Positions 1-6,718 of a DNA stretch of 16,989 nucleotides are shown in pieces (position 1 is the stretch's first letter; each line of letters begins with the position of its first letter). The notes beneath the pieces were generated by a model. It was given only the letters and a program-made list of their open reading frames with translations, did no database searches and had not been told where the DNA came from. Location: NCBI GenBank assembly GCA_027435495.1, contig DAHZZC010000943.1, positions 1 to 16,989 on the forward strand, read 5' to 3'. The DNA comes from Planctomycetales bacterium (GTDB taxonomy: Bacteria > Planctomycetota > Planctomycetia > Isosphaerales > Isosphaeraceae). The position numbers were made by a program, and so were the translations under genes.

Positions 1-640
1 GGTCCAGCTTCACCTGGTCGAGCGGGGGATCAAGAACAAGCGGGTGCTGGATGCCTTCCGGACGGTCCCTCGCCACCTCTTCGTCCCGCCCGAGGCCCGC
101 CGCCTCGCCTACGACGATGAATCGATCCCGATCGGCGAGGCCCAGACCATCACGCCCCCCTACGATGTCGCCTTCATGACCGAACTTCTGAATCCGAAGC
201 CCACCGACAGAATTTATGAGGTTGGGACCGGGTCTGGCTATCAGTCGGCGATCCTCTCCCGGATCGTCAAGGAAGTCTACTCGGTCGAGATCCATGCACC
301 GCTGGGCGAGCGTGCCGCGAAGCTCCACAAGGAGCTAGGATATGCGAACATTCACACGCGTGTCGGCGACGGATACGAGGGATGGCCCGATGCCGCTCCC
401 TTCGACGCCGTGATCGTGACCTGCGCACCCGAGCTGGTTCCGCGTCCGCTGATCGACCAGCTTCGGGAAGGGGGACGGATCGTGATCCCGATCGGGGCCC
501 GGTTCAACCAGGTGGTGTACGTTGGAGACAAGCATAACGGCGAGGTGAAGCTGAAGGCGGTCAAGCCGACGCTCTTCGTCCCGATGACCGGCCGCGCCCA
601 GCGTGAGGCGGCGGAGAAGCGCAAGTCGGGCGATCGTTGA
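1..640 (+). CDS. pcm: Protein-L-isoaspartate O-methyltransferase, 5' partial
   Basis: The enzyme uses S-adenosylmethionine to methylate isoaspartyl residues in aged proteins, starting their repair in the cytoplasm. The reading frame is already open at base 2 (VQLHLVERGIKNKRVLDAF), which matches the usual helix near the N-terminus of this family, so only a few residues are missing upstream; the GTG at 44 is internal. Visible family marks are RTVPRHLFVP, PIGEAQTI near the substrate site, the SAM-binding glycine loop EVGTGSGYQSAILSR, the acidic end of the next strand (VYSVEI), and FDAVIVTCAP followed by LREGGRIVIPIG. About 213 residues are visible, the normal size for the family. The C-terminus is short and charged (EAAEKRKSGDR). 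A GC-rich stem-loop and the secreted glycosidase-like gene follow at 67 bases, so co-transcription is possible. The assignment is firm; the true start lies outside the window. Confidence 0.95.
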   Translation, partial: VQLHLVERGIKNKRVLDAFRTVPRHLFVPPEARRLAYDDESIPIGEAQTITPPYDVAFMTELLNPKPTDRIYEVGTGSGYQSAILSRIVKEVYSVEIHAPLGERAAKLHKELGYANIHTRVGDGYEGWPDAAPFDAVIVTCAPELVPRPLIDQLREGGRIVIPIGARFNQVVYVGDKHNGEVKLKAVKPTLFVPMTGRAQREAAEKRKSGDR

Positions 641-668
641 GTGTTGGGGAGATTGAACCAGGGCATTC

Positions 669-688
669 GGCCGGCTCAGCCGCCGGCC
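669..688 (+). terminator. GC-rich stem-loop between pcm and the glycosidase-like gene
   Basis: The arms GGCCGGC (669-675) and GCCGGCC (682-688) pair perfectly around a six-base loop, 28 bases after the pcm stop codon. No run of T follows. It sits just upstream of the purine-rich ribosome binding site of the next gene (about 694-702), so it could be a weak terminator, an mRNA-stability element or a translation-control hairpin. The pairing is seen; the role is inferred. Confidence 0.4.
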
Positions 689-707
689 TGTCGAGGGGAG
701 GGAAGCC

Positions 708-3602
708 GTGGATTGCAAGCGTCGGCGGTGGGGGCGGTTGCTTCAGGGCGCGGCGATGGCCCTGATCATGGGCCTGGGTCCGGCGATGGCCGGTCGGGCG
801 ATTGGCCAGGACGAGCTGGTCGAGCGGCCCGGTCCGCCCCCGCTTGACGACCTGGAGACCGACGCCAACAAGGACGGCGTCCCCGACGCCTGGTACAACG
901 CGCGCGACGTCGAATGGATGTCGGAGGGCGGGTTCGTCGGGCCGCATTACTTCCGCTTCCGGGCGAAGGCCGCCGGCCGGCCGGCACGGATCAGCCGGGC
1001 TTTTGGCGTCGACGGTCGGAAGTATGAGGCGATCCTCCTGGGCCTCTGGGTTCGACTCGCGGACGGCCGCATCGGCGACCGTAGCGGAACCGAGCCCTCG
1101 CTTCTGATCCAGTTCTACGATGATGAGCTCAGGCCCCTCTCCCGGGGGATGCTCGGGCCCTGGACACACACCGTCGGTAGCCGGTGGACTCGCGTCGTCA
1201 AGCGAATCCCGGTCCCCCCCGACTCGCGTGACGCGATCCTCTCGACCGGCCTGATGGGCGGTACCGGCCTGCTCGATGTCGATGGGATGACCGTCGAGCC
1301 GGTCCCCATCGGTGGATTCGCAACGGCCAACCTGATCGTCAACGGAGACTTCGAGCTGGGCGACCCGAAGCCCACCTCCTGGACGGTCAAGGAGGCCCAC
1401 CGGACCTGCCCCGGCCACGACTCTCCGGCCGCCCTCGACCTCTCTCGCGGACGCTCAATGGCCATCGCCGGACTCGGGCTCCCGGTCGATCGCTTTAACG
1501 CACTGGAGGTCTCGGTCTGGGCGCAATGCTCGGGCCTTCGCGGGGCCGACTCGACCTTCGCGATGATCTTCTTCCTCGATCGGTTCGGCCGGCCGGTCGG
1601 CCCCTCGGGCCAGCCGATCCTGACCTGGTCGGGAAGCTCTTCCTGGCAAGAATCGCGTCAGCAGGTCGCCGTTCCGCCGGGAGCCGTTCGGGCCATCTTT
1701 CAGATCAACAAGGAGGATTCCTCGGGCTCGATCCGGATCGACGACGTGCAGATCACGCCCGTCGGCAACGCCCAGGAAAACGCCTGGGTCCCCTACCACA
1801 CAACCGATGCCACCGATGCCTGGTTGACCGTTCCGACCGCCTCCGAGCTGGCCCCCGGCGGTGCGCTTGATGTCTCCTTCCTCGTACCGAAGCCGGCGGG
1901 TCGGGAAGGAGCCGTCGCGGTGAAGAACGGTCGGCTGACCTTCGGCGGGGGGACCCGTGCCCGGTTCTTCGGCGTGAGCTATCTGCCCCAGACCGCCTTT
2001 CTCGAACCCGATCGGGCCGACGCGATCGCCGATCGGCTGGTGCGGTCCGGGATCAATCTCGTCCGGCTCGGCGACCTCGACCTGCCTCTCGGGCCTGGCC
2101 GGAGCCTCTTCGACGACGCCCGAGACGACACAAAGGCCCTCGACTCCGAGGCCCTCGCCCATCTCGACCACGCGATCGCCGCCCTGAAGTCGCGGGGGAT
2201 CTACGTGGCGCTCGAGCTCCAGTCGGGACGGCGATACCGGGTGGGCGACGGGGTCGAGGCGCCGGGCCTGCTTCCCGACGGCGGCGGTCCGGCCGCGATC
2301 ATCGATCCGACCCTCCGCAAGCTCTCGATGGCGGCCGCTCGGGCCCTGCTCGACCACCTCAATCCTGAGACCGGTCTGGCCCTCCGCGAGGACCCTGCGC
2401 TGGCCTGGGTCACGCTCGACGGCGAGATCTCGCTCTTCGACCAGATCGATCGTCCGGAGGCCCTCCCCTCATCGTACGCGAAGGCCCTCCGCGAGCGAGG
2501 GTCGAAGGCTCCGGCGGGGGCCTCGGGGAAGCGGCTCTGGGAGTGGGCCGAGGCCGAGCACGCCCGCCAGATGGCCGAGGAGCTCCGACTCGCCGGAGTC
2601 CGGGCCCCGATCGCCGGAGGGTCGCACTGGCGCAGGGAGCGCGAGTATGCCCAGGCGCAGGCCGCCGAGGGCCTCGACCTTATCGACGACCGCCTCTACT
2701 GGTTCCCCTCAGCCGACTGGACCTCACCCGAGTACCGGGCGATGCTCTGGAGCCGAGACGGCGGTCTGATCGCCCTGGCCGAGAAGAAGCGGAAGCATGA
2801 CCGTCCCTATGTCGCCGGGCAATGGTGCAACTACTCGATGGGGGCCTGGTCGTCCCCCACCGAGGCCGGCGACTTCCTCCTCGGCGTCCAGACGGCCGCC
2901 ACCCAGGACTGGGACGCGATCGTCCGCCGAGGCGTCTTCCTCTACCCGAAGACATGGGGCGACGGCCCCGTCGGCCAGGTTGGGGGCGACGACGTCTTCT
3001 CCTTCCCACAGGTCCTCAACGGGAGCCCACACGTTCTGGCGATGCTCCCGCACGCGGCCTCAATTTACCACCGGGGGCACTCGTCGAAGGGCCAGGCCGG
3101 CAGTGTTCGCCACTCCTCGCGAGGCGGGCGTGGATCGGTCCCGGGCTGGGACCCGGCCCATGGGCGGCTCGTGGTCGATCTGCCGTTCACCCAGGCGGTC
3201 GCCGGCTGGTCGGATGGCGACCCGACCCGGATCGGCCGGATGGAGTTCGCCACCGAGAACGACTACGCCGTCCTCGCCGCGACCTCGATCGGGCCCGAGC
3301 CGATCGCCGAGGCGAAGCGTCTTCTCGTCACGGCGGTCGGGCGCGTCGAGCCGACCGGGTTCAAGTGGGTCGATTCATGGAAGCTCGCCGTGGCCGATCC
3401 CGGCCGCCCGCCTTTCCTCCAGGAACCAGTCCGGGCCCGAATCACCTGGCACCGCAAGGGAACGATCCACGCCTACGCCCTCGACCCCTCCGGCCGTCGC
3501 GTAAAGGAGGTCTCGCTCGAAGCCCTGCCGGCCGGCGAGGGAGTCGTCCTCGTCCTCGACGGTCGGACCGCCGGGTTCCACTGGGAGATGGTCGTCCAGT
3601 GA
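708..3602 (+). CDS. Secreted CBM-containing glycosidase-like (TIM-barrel) protein, probable pseudoenzyme
   Basis: The GTG start is chosen for the purine-rich ribosome binding site AGGGGAGGGAAG just before it and because it gives a signal peptide (KRRRWGR, a hydrophobic stretch at about 11-28, then AMAGRAIGQ). Two beta-sandwich segments follow at about 45-200 and 205-352; the second starts NLIVNGDFELG and ends SIRIDDVQITPV, typical of CBM4/9-like carbohydrate-binding modules. Residues about 385-790 resemble clan GH-A (GH5-like) TIM-barrel proteins: TRARFFGVSYLP, SGINLVRLGDLD, LDHAIAALKSRGIYV, DPALAWVTLDGEISLF, RPYVAGQWCNY. A C-terminal beta domain contains NDYAVLAATSIG and KRLLVTAVGRVE. As I recall this family, the expected residues are HH after VR-F, an N-E acid/base pair and a nucleophile Glu in a S/T-E-W/Y-N motif. 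Here they read Gly455-Asp456, Gly572-Glu573 and Gly704-Gln705. The protein may therefore bind polysaccharide without cleaving it. Family membership is fairly sure; lack of activity is inference. Confidence 0.75.
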   Translation: MDCKRRRWGRLLQGAAMALIMGLGPAMAGRAIGQDELVERPGPPPLDDLETDANKDGVPDAWYNARDVEWMSEGGFVGPHYFRFRAKAAGRPARISRAFGVDGRKYEAILLGLWVRLADGRIGDRSGTEPSLLIQFYDDELRPLSRGMLGPWTHTVGSRWTRVVKRIPVPPDSRDAILSTGLMGGTGLLDVDGMTVEPVPIGGFATANLIVNGDFELGDPKPTSWTVKEAHRTCPGHDSPAALDLSRGRSMAIAGLGLPVDRFNALEVSVWAQCSGLRGADSTFAMIFFLDRFGRPVGPSGQPILTWSGSSSWQESRQQVAVPPGAVRAIFQINKEDSSGSIRIDDVQITPVGNAQENAWVPYHTTDATDAWLTVPTASELAPGGALDVSFLVPKPAGREGAVAVKNGRLTFGGGTRARFFGVSYLPQTAFLEPDRADAIADRLVRSGINLVRLGDLDLPLGPGRSLFDDARDDTKALDSEALAHLDHAIAALKSRGIYVALELQSGRRYRVGDGVEAPGLLPDGGGPAAIIDPTLRKLSMAAARALLDHLNPETGLALREDPALAWVTLDGEISLFDQIDRPEALPSSYAKALRERGSKAPAGASGKRLWEWAEAEHARQMAEELRLAGVRAPIAGGSHWRREREYAQAQAAEGLDLIDDRLYWFPSADWTSPEYRAMLWSRDGGLIALAEKKRKHDRPYVAGQWCNYSMGAWSSPTEAGDFLLGVQTAATQDWDAIVRRGVFLYPKTWGDGPVGQVGGDDVFSFPQVLNGSPHVLAMLPHAASIYHRGHSSKGQAGSVRHSSRGGRGSVPGWDPAHGRLVVDLPFTQAVAGWSDGDPTRIGRMEFATENDYAVLAATSIGPEPIAEAKRLLVTAVGRVEPTGFKWVDSWKLAVADPGRPPFLQEPVRARITWHRKGTIHAYALDPSGRRVKEVSLEALPAGEGVVLVLDGRTAGFHWEMVVQ

Positions 3603-3636
3603 GGCAACGTCCTGCCACAACTGGGACCGAAACGCC

Positions 3637-3695
3637 GACGCACCACGACGGCCGGTTCAGGCGGCTGCGCCCGATCTCGGCGGTCGCGGTGCGTC
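3637..3695. terminator. Imperfect 18-bp inverted repeat between convergent genes
   Basis: The left arm GACGCACCACGACGGCCG (3637-3654) pairs with the right arm at 3678-3695 at 16 of 18 positions, around a 23-base loop. The repeat sits between the stop of the plus-strand glycosidase-like gene (3602) and the stop of the minus-strand HU gene (3733), where a bidirectional terminator would be expected. There is no T-tract on either strand. The pairing is direct observation; the terminator role is inferred from position. Confidence 0.5.
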
Positions 3696-3732
3696 CAGGG
3701 ACCCGATCGGCCCGTCCGCTCGGGGTCGAGCT

Positions 3733-4116
3733 TCAGACGACCATGTCCTTGAGGGCCTTCAGCGGGCGGGCCCGGACGGTCCGGCTCGCCGGCTTGGCCG
3801 GCTGTTGCTGCATCTCGCCGGTGAACGGGTTCTTCTTCATCCCGGCCTTCGTCGCCGGCTTGATCGCGACCTTCAGCTTGATCAGTCCCGGCACCACGAA
3901 CTGCCCCGGGCCCTTCTTGCTCAGGTCGGCCTTGATCACCTCGGCCAGTTGCTCGAACACCGTGGCAACCTGCTTCTTCGACAGGCCGCTCGTCTCCGCC
4001 AGCTTCGCGTACAGCTCCGCCTTCGTGCGCGGCTTCACCTTTTTCTCGGCGGCGGCCGCCTTCGGGGCGGGGGCTGCCTTCGCCTCGGCGGCCTTGGGTG
4101 CGGCTTTCTTGGCCAT
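3733..4116 (-). CDS. HU-family DNA-binding protein with Ala/Lys/Pro-rich N-terminal tail
   Basis: HU proteins bind and bend DNA as dimers and help shape the nucleoid. The ATG at 4116 is chosen because AGGAGGG lies nine bases upstream and the protein then starts MAKKAAPK; the frame stays open further upstream but without a comparable site. Residues 1-30 form a low-complexity basic tail (AAPKAAEAKAAPAPKAAAAEKK) resembling histone H1-like tails. Residues 31-127 are the HU fold: TKAELYAKLAETSGLSKKQV for the dimerising helices, VVPGLIKLKV for the beta-sheet, KKNPFTGE with the DNA-intercalating proline at 97, and RPLKALKDMV as the final helix. At 127 residues it is longer than the usual 90, the tail accounting for the excess. 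The 223 bases upstream include a CATAAT box (4225-4220, minus strand) that could be a -10 element, without a convincing -35. Confidence 0.9.
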   Translation of the reverse strand: MAKKAAPKAAEAKAAPAPKAAAAEKKVKPRTKAELYAKLAETSGLSKKQVATVFEQLAEVIKADLSKKGPGQFVVPGLIKLKVAIKPATKAGMKKNPFTGEMQQQPAKPASRTVRARPLKALKDMVV

Positions 4117-4267
4117 GGGCCATGACCCTCCTGTGAGATCGTTGCTTCGCCTGGAACGAACCGGTCGATCGCGCCATCCCGCGGTCGGCGACCGAGGCTC
4201 TTGTCCATCGTTTTCGACGATTATGCCGGAAACATCCAGCAAAACCAGGCAACAATCACGATTTTTG

Positions 4268-4291
4268 CCCCAAAATCCCGGGTTTTTGGGG
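4268..4291. repeat. Near-perfect 24-bp palindrome upstream of HU and downstream of the 69-residue ORF
   Basis: CCCCAAAA (4268-4275) and TTTTGGGG (4284-4291) are perfect inverted arms around TCCCGGGT, whose centre CCCGGG is itself palindromic; only one symmetric T/T pair breaks the symmetry. It lies 49 bases past the stop of the minus-strand small gene and about 150 bases before the HU start, in a stretch clearly richer in A and T than its surroundings. It could end transcription of the small gene or bind a dimeric regulator of HU. No T-run follows it on the minus strand, which argues against a standard intrinsic terminator. Confidence 0.45.
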
Positions 4292-4339
4292 GGAACGTCC
4301 GCCCGAACCCCCTTTTTCGAGGGTCGATCGCTCCACGGA

Positions 4340-4549
4340 TCAGACGGCGATCCGGTGGCGGCGAGGCTCAAACTGGAGCAGGAACCGGCCCGTCGCCGAG
4401 ATCATTGCCACGTGGAAACCCGCTCCGGCATAGGCCTCGGCGCTCCGGGTGGCCTGCGAGAAATCGTTGAACGATCGGTGCATGTGAAAGGTCCCGTCAC
4501 TCACCCGGAGCAGGACCGTCGGGCTCTCAGAATGGGCCGGATTTCTCAT
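4340..4549 (-). CDS. Small hypothetical protein, 69 residues
   Basis: I do not recognise this protein. The ATG at 4549 has a strong ribosome binding site (AGGAGG, eight bases upstream), which supports expression and this start over in-frame starts further upstream. The sequence begins MRNPAHSESPTVLLRVSDG, continues FHMHRSFNDFSQATRSAEAY and AGAGFHVAMISATGRFLLQF, and ends in a basic EPRRHRIAV tail. The pattern suggests a small alpha/beta protein: a strand (TVLLRVSDGTFHMH), a helix (FNDFSQATRSAEAYAGAG), then a beta hairpin (FHVAMISATGRFLLQF). There is no signal peptide, membrane segment or cysteine. It lies 150 bases downstream of ggt on the same strand. Its function is unknown. Confidence 0.6.
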   Translation of the reverse strand: MRNPAHSESPTVLLRVSDGTFHMHRSFNDFSQATRSAEAYAGAGFHVAMISATGRFLLQFEPRRHRIAV

Positions 4550-4667
4550 GGTGTGAACCTCCTGGGGAATCGGGCCGCCTCGAAGCGGGCGAGGTTTCCC
4601 GGAGAACGTCGGAGCCTCTCGCTCTCTCGTCCTGAAGGGATATACGTCGCACTCCCGATCTTGTGGC

Positions 4668-4700
4668 ACCGGTCGCGCATTTTTCTCCGACCGCGACGGT
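4668..4700 (-). terminator. Stem-loop at the ggt stop codon
   Basis: On the minus strand ACCGTCGCG (4700-4692), which overlaps the last base of the ggt stop codon, pairs with CGCGACCGGT (4677-4668) apart from one bulged base. The 14-base loop contains a run of A. No U-run follows the second arm. Its position suggests a transcription end or processing signal for ggt; it would separate ggt from the 69-residue gene. Confidence 0.35.
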
Positions 4701-6466
4701 TAGTCGCCCGCGGCTCGGGTGGTCGATCGCCTTGGATCGGGTACACCGTGGATGCGAGCGGGGTGCCCCGCATTGGCCGGCTCGACCACGATCGTGTTGG
4801 CGTTCCCCTGCCGATCGATCGTCTGAAGCCGGTGTCCCATCGAGGAAAGAGCCTCAAGCGTCGCCTTCGGCCAGTCGTGCCCTTCCAGGCTCATCGCGTC
4901 GGGGAACCACTGGTGATGCGTCCGGGCCGCCGCCACCGCCGAGGCCGGATCCAGCCCAAACTCGACCAGGTTCAGCACCACCCAGAGCGTCGTGTTGGGG
5001 ATCGTCCGACCCCCTGGCGAGCCGGTGACGATCCGGACCCGCCCGTCCTTCAGCACGAGGGTCGGTGTCTGCGAGCTGAGCATCCGCTTCCCGGGGGCCA
5101 CCTGATTGGCAGGAGTCCCGATCCAGCCCCGGACGTCGGTGTGTCCGGGACGCAGGTTGAAGTCGCCCATCTCGTTGTTGAGCAGAAACCCGGCCCCCTC
5201 GACGACGCACTTCGCCCCGTACGAGTCCTCCAGCGTGTAGGTCATCGCCACGGCCCCGCCCCGTTCGTCGATCGTCGAGAAGTGCGTTGTGTGGTCGCCC
5301 TCGGCCGGCAGGATCGGGAAGTCAGCCAGCTCAGCGCTCGGGGTCGCACGATCGCCGATCGTCCGGGCCAGTCCGTCGGCGAACGCTCGCGAGGTCAGCT
5401 CGCCGACTGGGACTTCCACGAAATCGGGGTCGCCAAGCCGGGTCGCCCGGACGAAGTAGGCCGGCCGCATCGCCTCGGCGACCCGGTGCAGCGTCCGGGG
5501 CGACTCTCGCCCGTCGGCCTTCAGATCGAAGTGTTCGAGGATGTTAAGCATCAGTCCGAGCGTCACGCCGCCCGAGCTCGCCGGCCCGGCACCGTAGACG
5601 TCGAACCCTCGGAACGTGGTGTGGACCGGCGGCCGAACCTTCGCCTCATATCCCTTCAGGTCGTCCCGCGTGATGTACCCGCCATGCTCCTCCATGTAGG
5701 TCGCGATCAGATCGGCGGTCCGCCCGGTGTAGAACTCGTCGGGGCCCTGCTCGGCGATCCTCTGGAGGGTCGCGGCCAGGTCGGGCTGGACGAGCCGGTC
5801 GCCCGCGTGCCAGGGCGATCCGTCGGCCTTGCCCAACGCGGCAACCGATTCCGGATAGTCGCCCATCCGGCCGAAGTCATTGCGGGATCGGGAGGTTGGC
5901 TTGCCTTCCTTGGCGATCGGGCCAAGCTGGCTGTTCAGCCCCTGGGCGAGGTCGGCGGTGATGACGAACCCCTCGCGGGCAAGCCGGATCGCGGGGCGGA
6001 TCAGTTCGTTCCAGGGTCGCTTGCCCCATCGAGCGTGCGCGGCCGCGAGGCCGCGGACCGTTCCCGGAACGCCCGACGCCCAGGCACCCGTTCGATAACG
6101 GGGCTTCGGCCGGCCGTCAGCGCCGAGGTACATCGTTACCTTGGACGACCGCGGGGCCAGCTCGCGGAAGTCGACGCTCACCACTTCCTTCCGGTCGGGA
6201 AGATAGGCGACCAGGAAGCCGCCGCCGCCGATGTTACCAGCCTCGGGGAGCGTGACGGCCAGGGCGAAGGCGGTGGCGACCGCCGCGTCGACGGCGTTCC
6301 CGCCGGCCCGGAGGGCCTCACGGCCCGCCTCAGCGGCGTTCCCCTCCTGCGCCACGACCCCGTGTCGAGCGAAGACCTCGGCCCGCTGACCGAGGGCCGG
6401 ACCGGTCAACGTCCCGACCACGGCTCCCGCCAGGGCGATCCAGCCAATTCGGGTTGCTATCCTCAT
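4700..6466 (-). CDS. ggt: Gamma-glutamyltransferase (exported, self-processing)
   Basis: This Ntn-hydrolase transfers or hydrolyses the gamma-glutamyl group of glutathione and related peptides, usually in the periplasm. The ATG at 6466 gives a signal peptide (MRIATRIGWIALAGAVVGTLTGPALG, cleavage near ALGQ) and 588 residues, close to the E. coli length; no clear ribosome binding site is visible, and a GTG three codons upstream is possible. Large-subunit marks are GVVAQEGNAAEAGREALRAG, GGNAVDAAVATAFALAV, GNIGGGGF and ASGVPGTVRGL. Autocleavage is predicted before Thr393 in DHTTHFSTID, matching TTHYS in E. coli. The small subunit has FLLNNEMGDF, the oxyanion-hole serines in RMLSSQTPTLVLKDG, and GSPGGRTIPNTT. 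All key motifs are intact, so the enzyme should be active. It is divergent from the exported folding factor and upstream of the 69-residue gene. Confidence 0.95.
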   Translation of the reverse strand: MRIATRIGWIALAGAVVGTLTGPALGQRAEVFARHGVVAQEGNAAEAGREALRAGGNAVDAAVATAFALAVTLPEAGNIGGGGFLVAYLPDRKEVVSVDFRELAPRSSKVTMYLGADGRPKPRYRTGAWASGVPGTVRGLAAAHARWGKRPWNELIRPAIRLAREGFVITADLAQGLNSQLGPIAKEGKPTSRSRNDFGRMGDYPESVAALGKADGSPWHAGDRLVQPDLAATLQRIAEQGPDEFYTGRTADLIATYMEEHGGYITRDDLKGYEAKVRPPVHTTFRGFDVYGAGPASSGGVTLGLMLNILEHFDLKADGRESPRTLHRVAEAMRPAYFVRATRLGDPDFVEVPVGELTSRAFADGLARTIGDRATPSAELADFPILPAEGDHTTHFSTIDERGGAVAMTYTLEDSYGAKCVVEGAGFLLNNEMGDFNLRPGHTDVRGWIGTPANQVAPGKRMLSSQTPTLVLKDGRVRIVTGSPGGRTIPNTTLWVVLNLVEFGLDPASAVAAARTHHQWFPDAMSLEGHDWPKATLEALSSMGHRLQTIDRQGNANTIVVEPANAGHPARIHGVPDPRRSTTRAAGD

Positions 6467-6718
6467 GAGGTTCACCGAAGGTTCCGGAGCAGGTATGGAG
6501 TTGGCCGGGCCATCCACCGGGCGGCATTCCGGGGAGAGGTCCCCAGAATAACCCACCGCATCCCGGATTTCCTCCCCTCTTCCCCTGCTGACCGCGCGGT
6601 CCGCGTGATCCGTGATTCCGCCTTGACCGATCGCGGTCCAGGGCCTAGAGTCTCGGCCCAATGCCTTCGAAACTTGAAGGAATCACGTCCAGGACCAAAC
6701 GGATTTGGGAGGCGAGTC
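6467..6718. other. Divergent intergenic control region
   Basis: These 252 bases separate the starts of ggt (leftward) and the SurA-like gene (rightward) and must carry promoters for both. A good rightward sigma70-like promoter is seen (separate entry). A small inverted repeat, CCTTC (6664-6668) and GAAGG (6676-6680), lies in the predicted rightward leader. I could not find a convincing leftward promoter for ggt. No small gene with a credible ribosome binding site was seen here. Confidence 0.6.
6623..6651 (+). promoter_or_regulatory. Sigma70-like promoter for the SurA-like gene
   Basis: TTGACC (6623-6628) matches the -35 consensus at five of six bases. TAGAGT (6646-6651) matches the -10 at four of six, and the spacing is the ideal 17 bases. 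Transcription would begin near 6658, leaving a leader of about 60 bases before the GTG at 6719. Confidence 0.55.

Noticed and set aside
561..1418. 285-codon minus-strand open frame
   Set aside because: It is antisense to the secreted glycosidase-like gene, which has a ribosome binding site, a signal peptide and recognisable domains. The antisense product has no recognisable motif.
4117..4371. N-terminal extension of the HU reading frame to an upstream ATG
   Set aside because: The extra residues would cross the palindrome and AT-rich region and resemble no HU protein, whereas the ATG at 4116 has a strong AGGAGGG site at proper spacing.
4664..4680. TGGCAC followed by GC, resembling a sigma54 -24/-12 promoter
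   Set aside because: It faces right into the antisense strand of ggt with no plus-strand gene until 6719, and the -12 region lacks the TTGC consensus. It also overlaps the stem-loop at the ggt stop codon.
2822..6718. Very long plus-strand open frame running into the SurA-like gene
   Set aside because: It overlaps the glycosidase-like gene in another frame and lies antisense to HU, the 69-residue gene and ggt. Its protein is Arg/Pro/Gly-rich and matches nothing. Only the part from 6719 is real; the rest is an effect of high GC at third codon positions.
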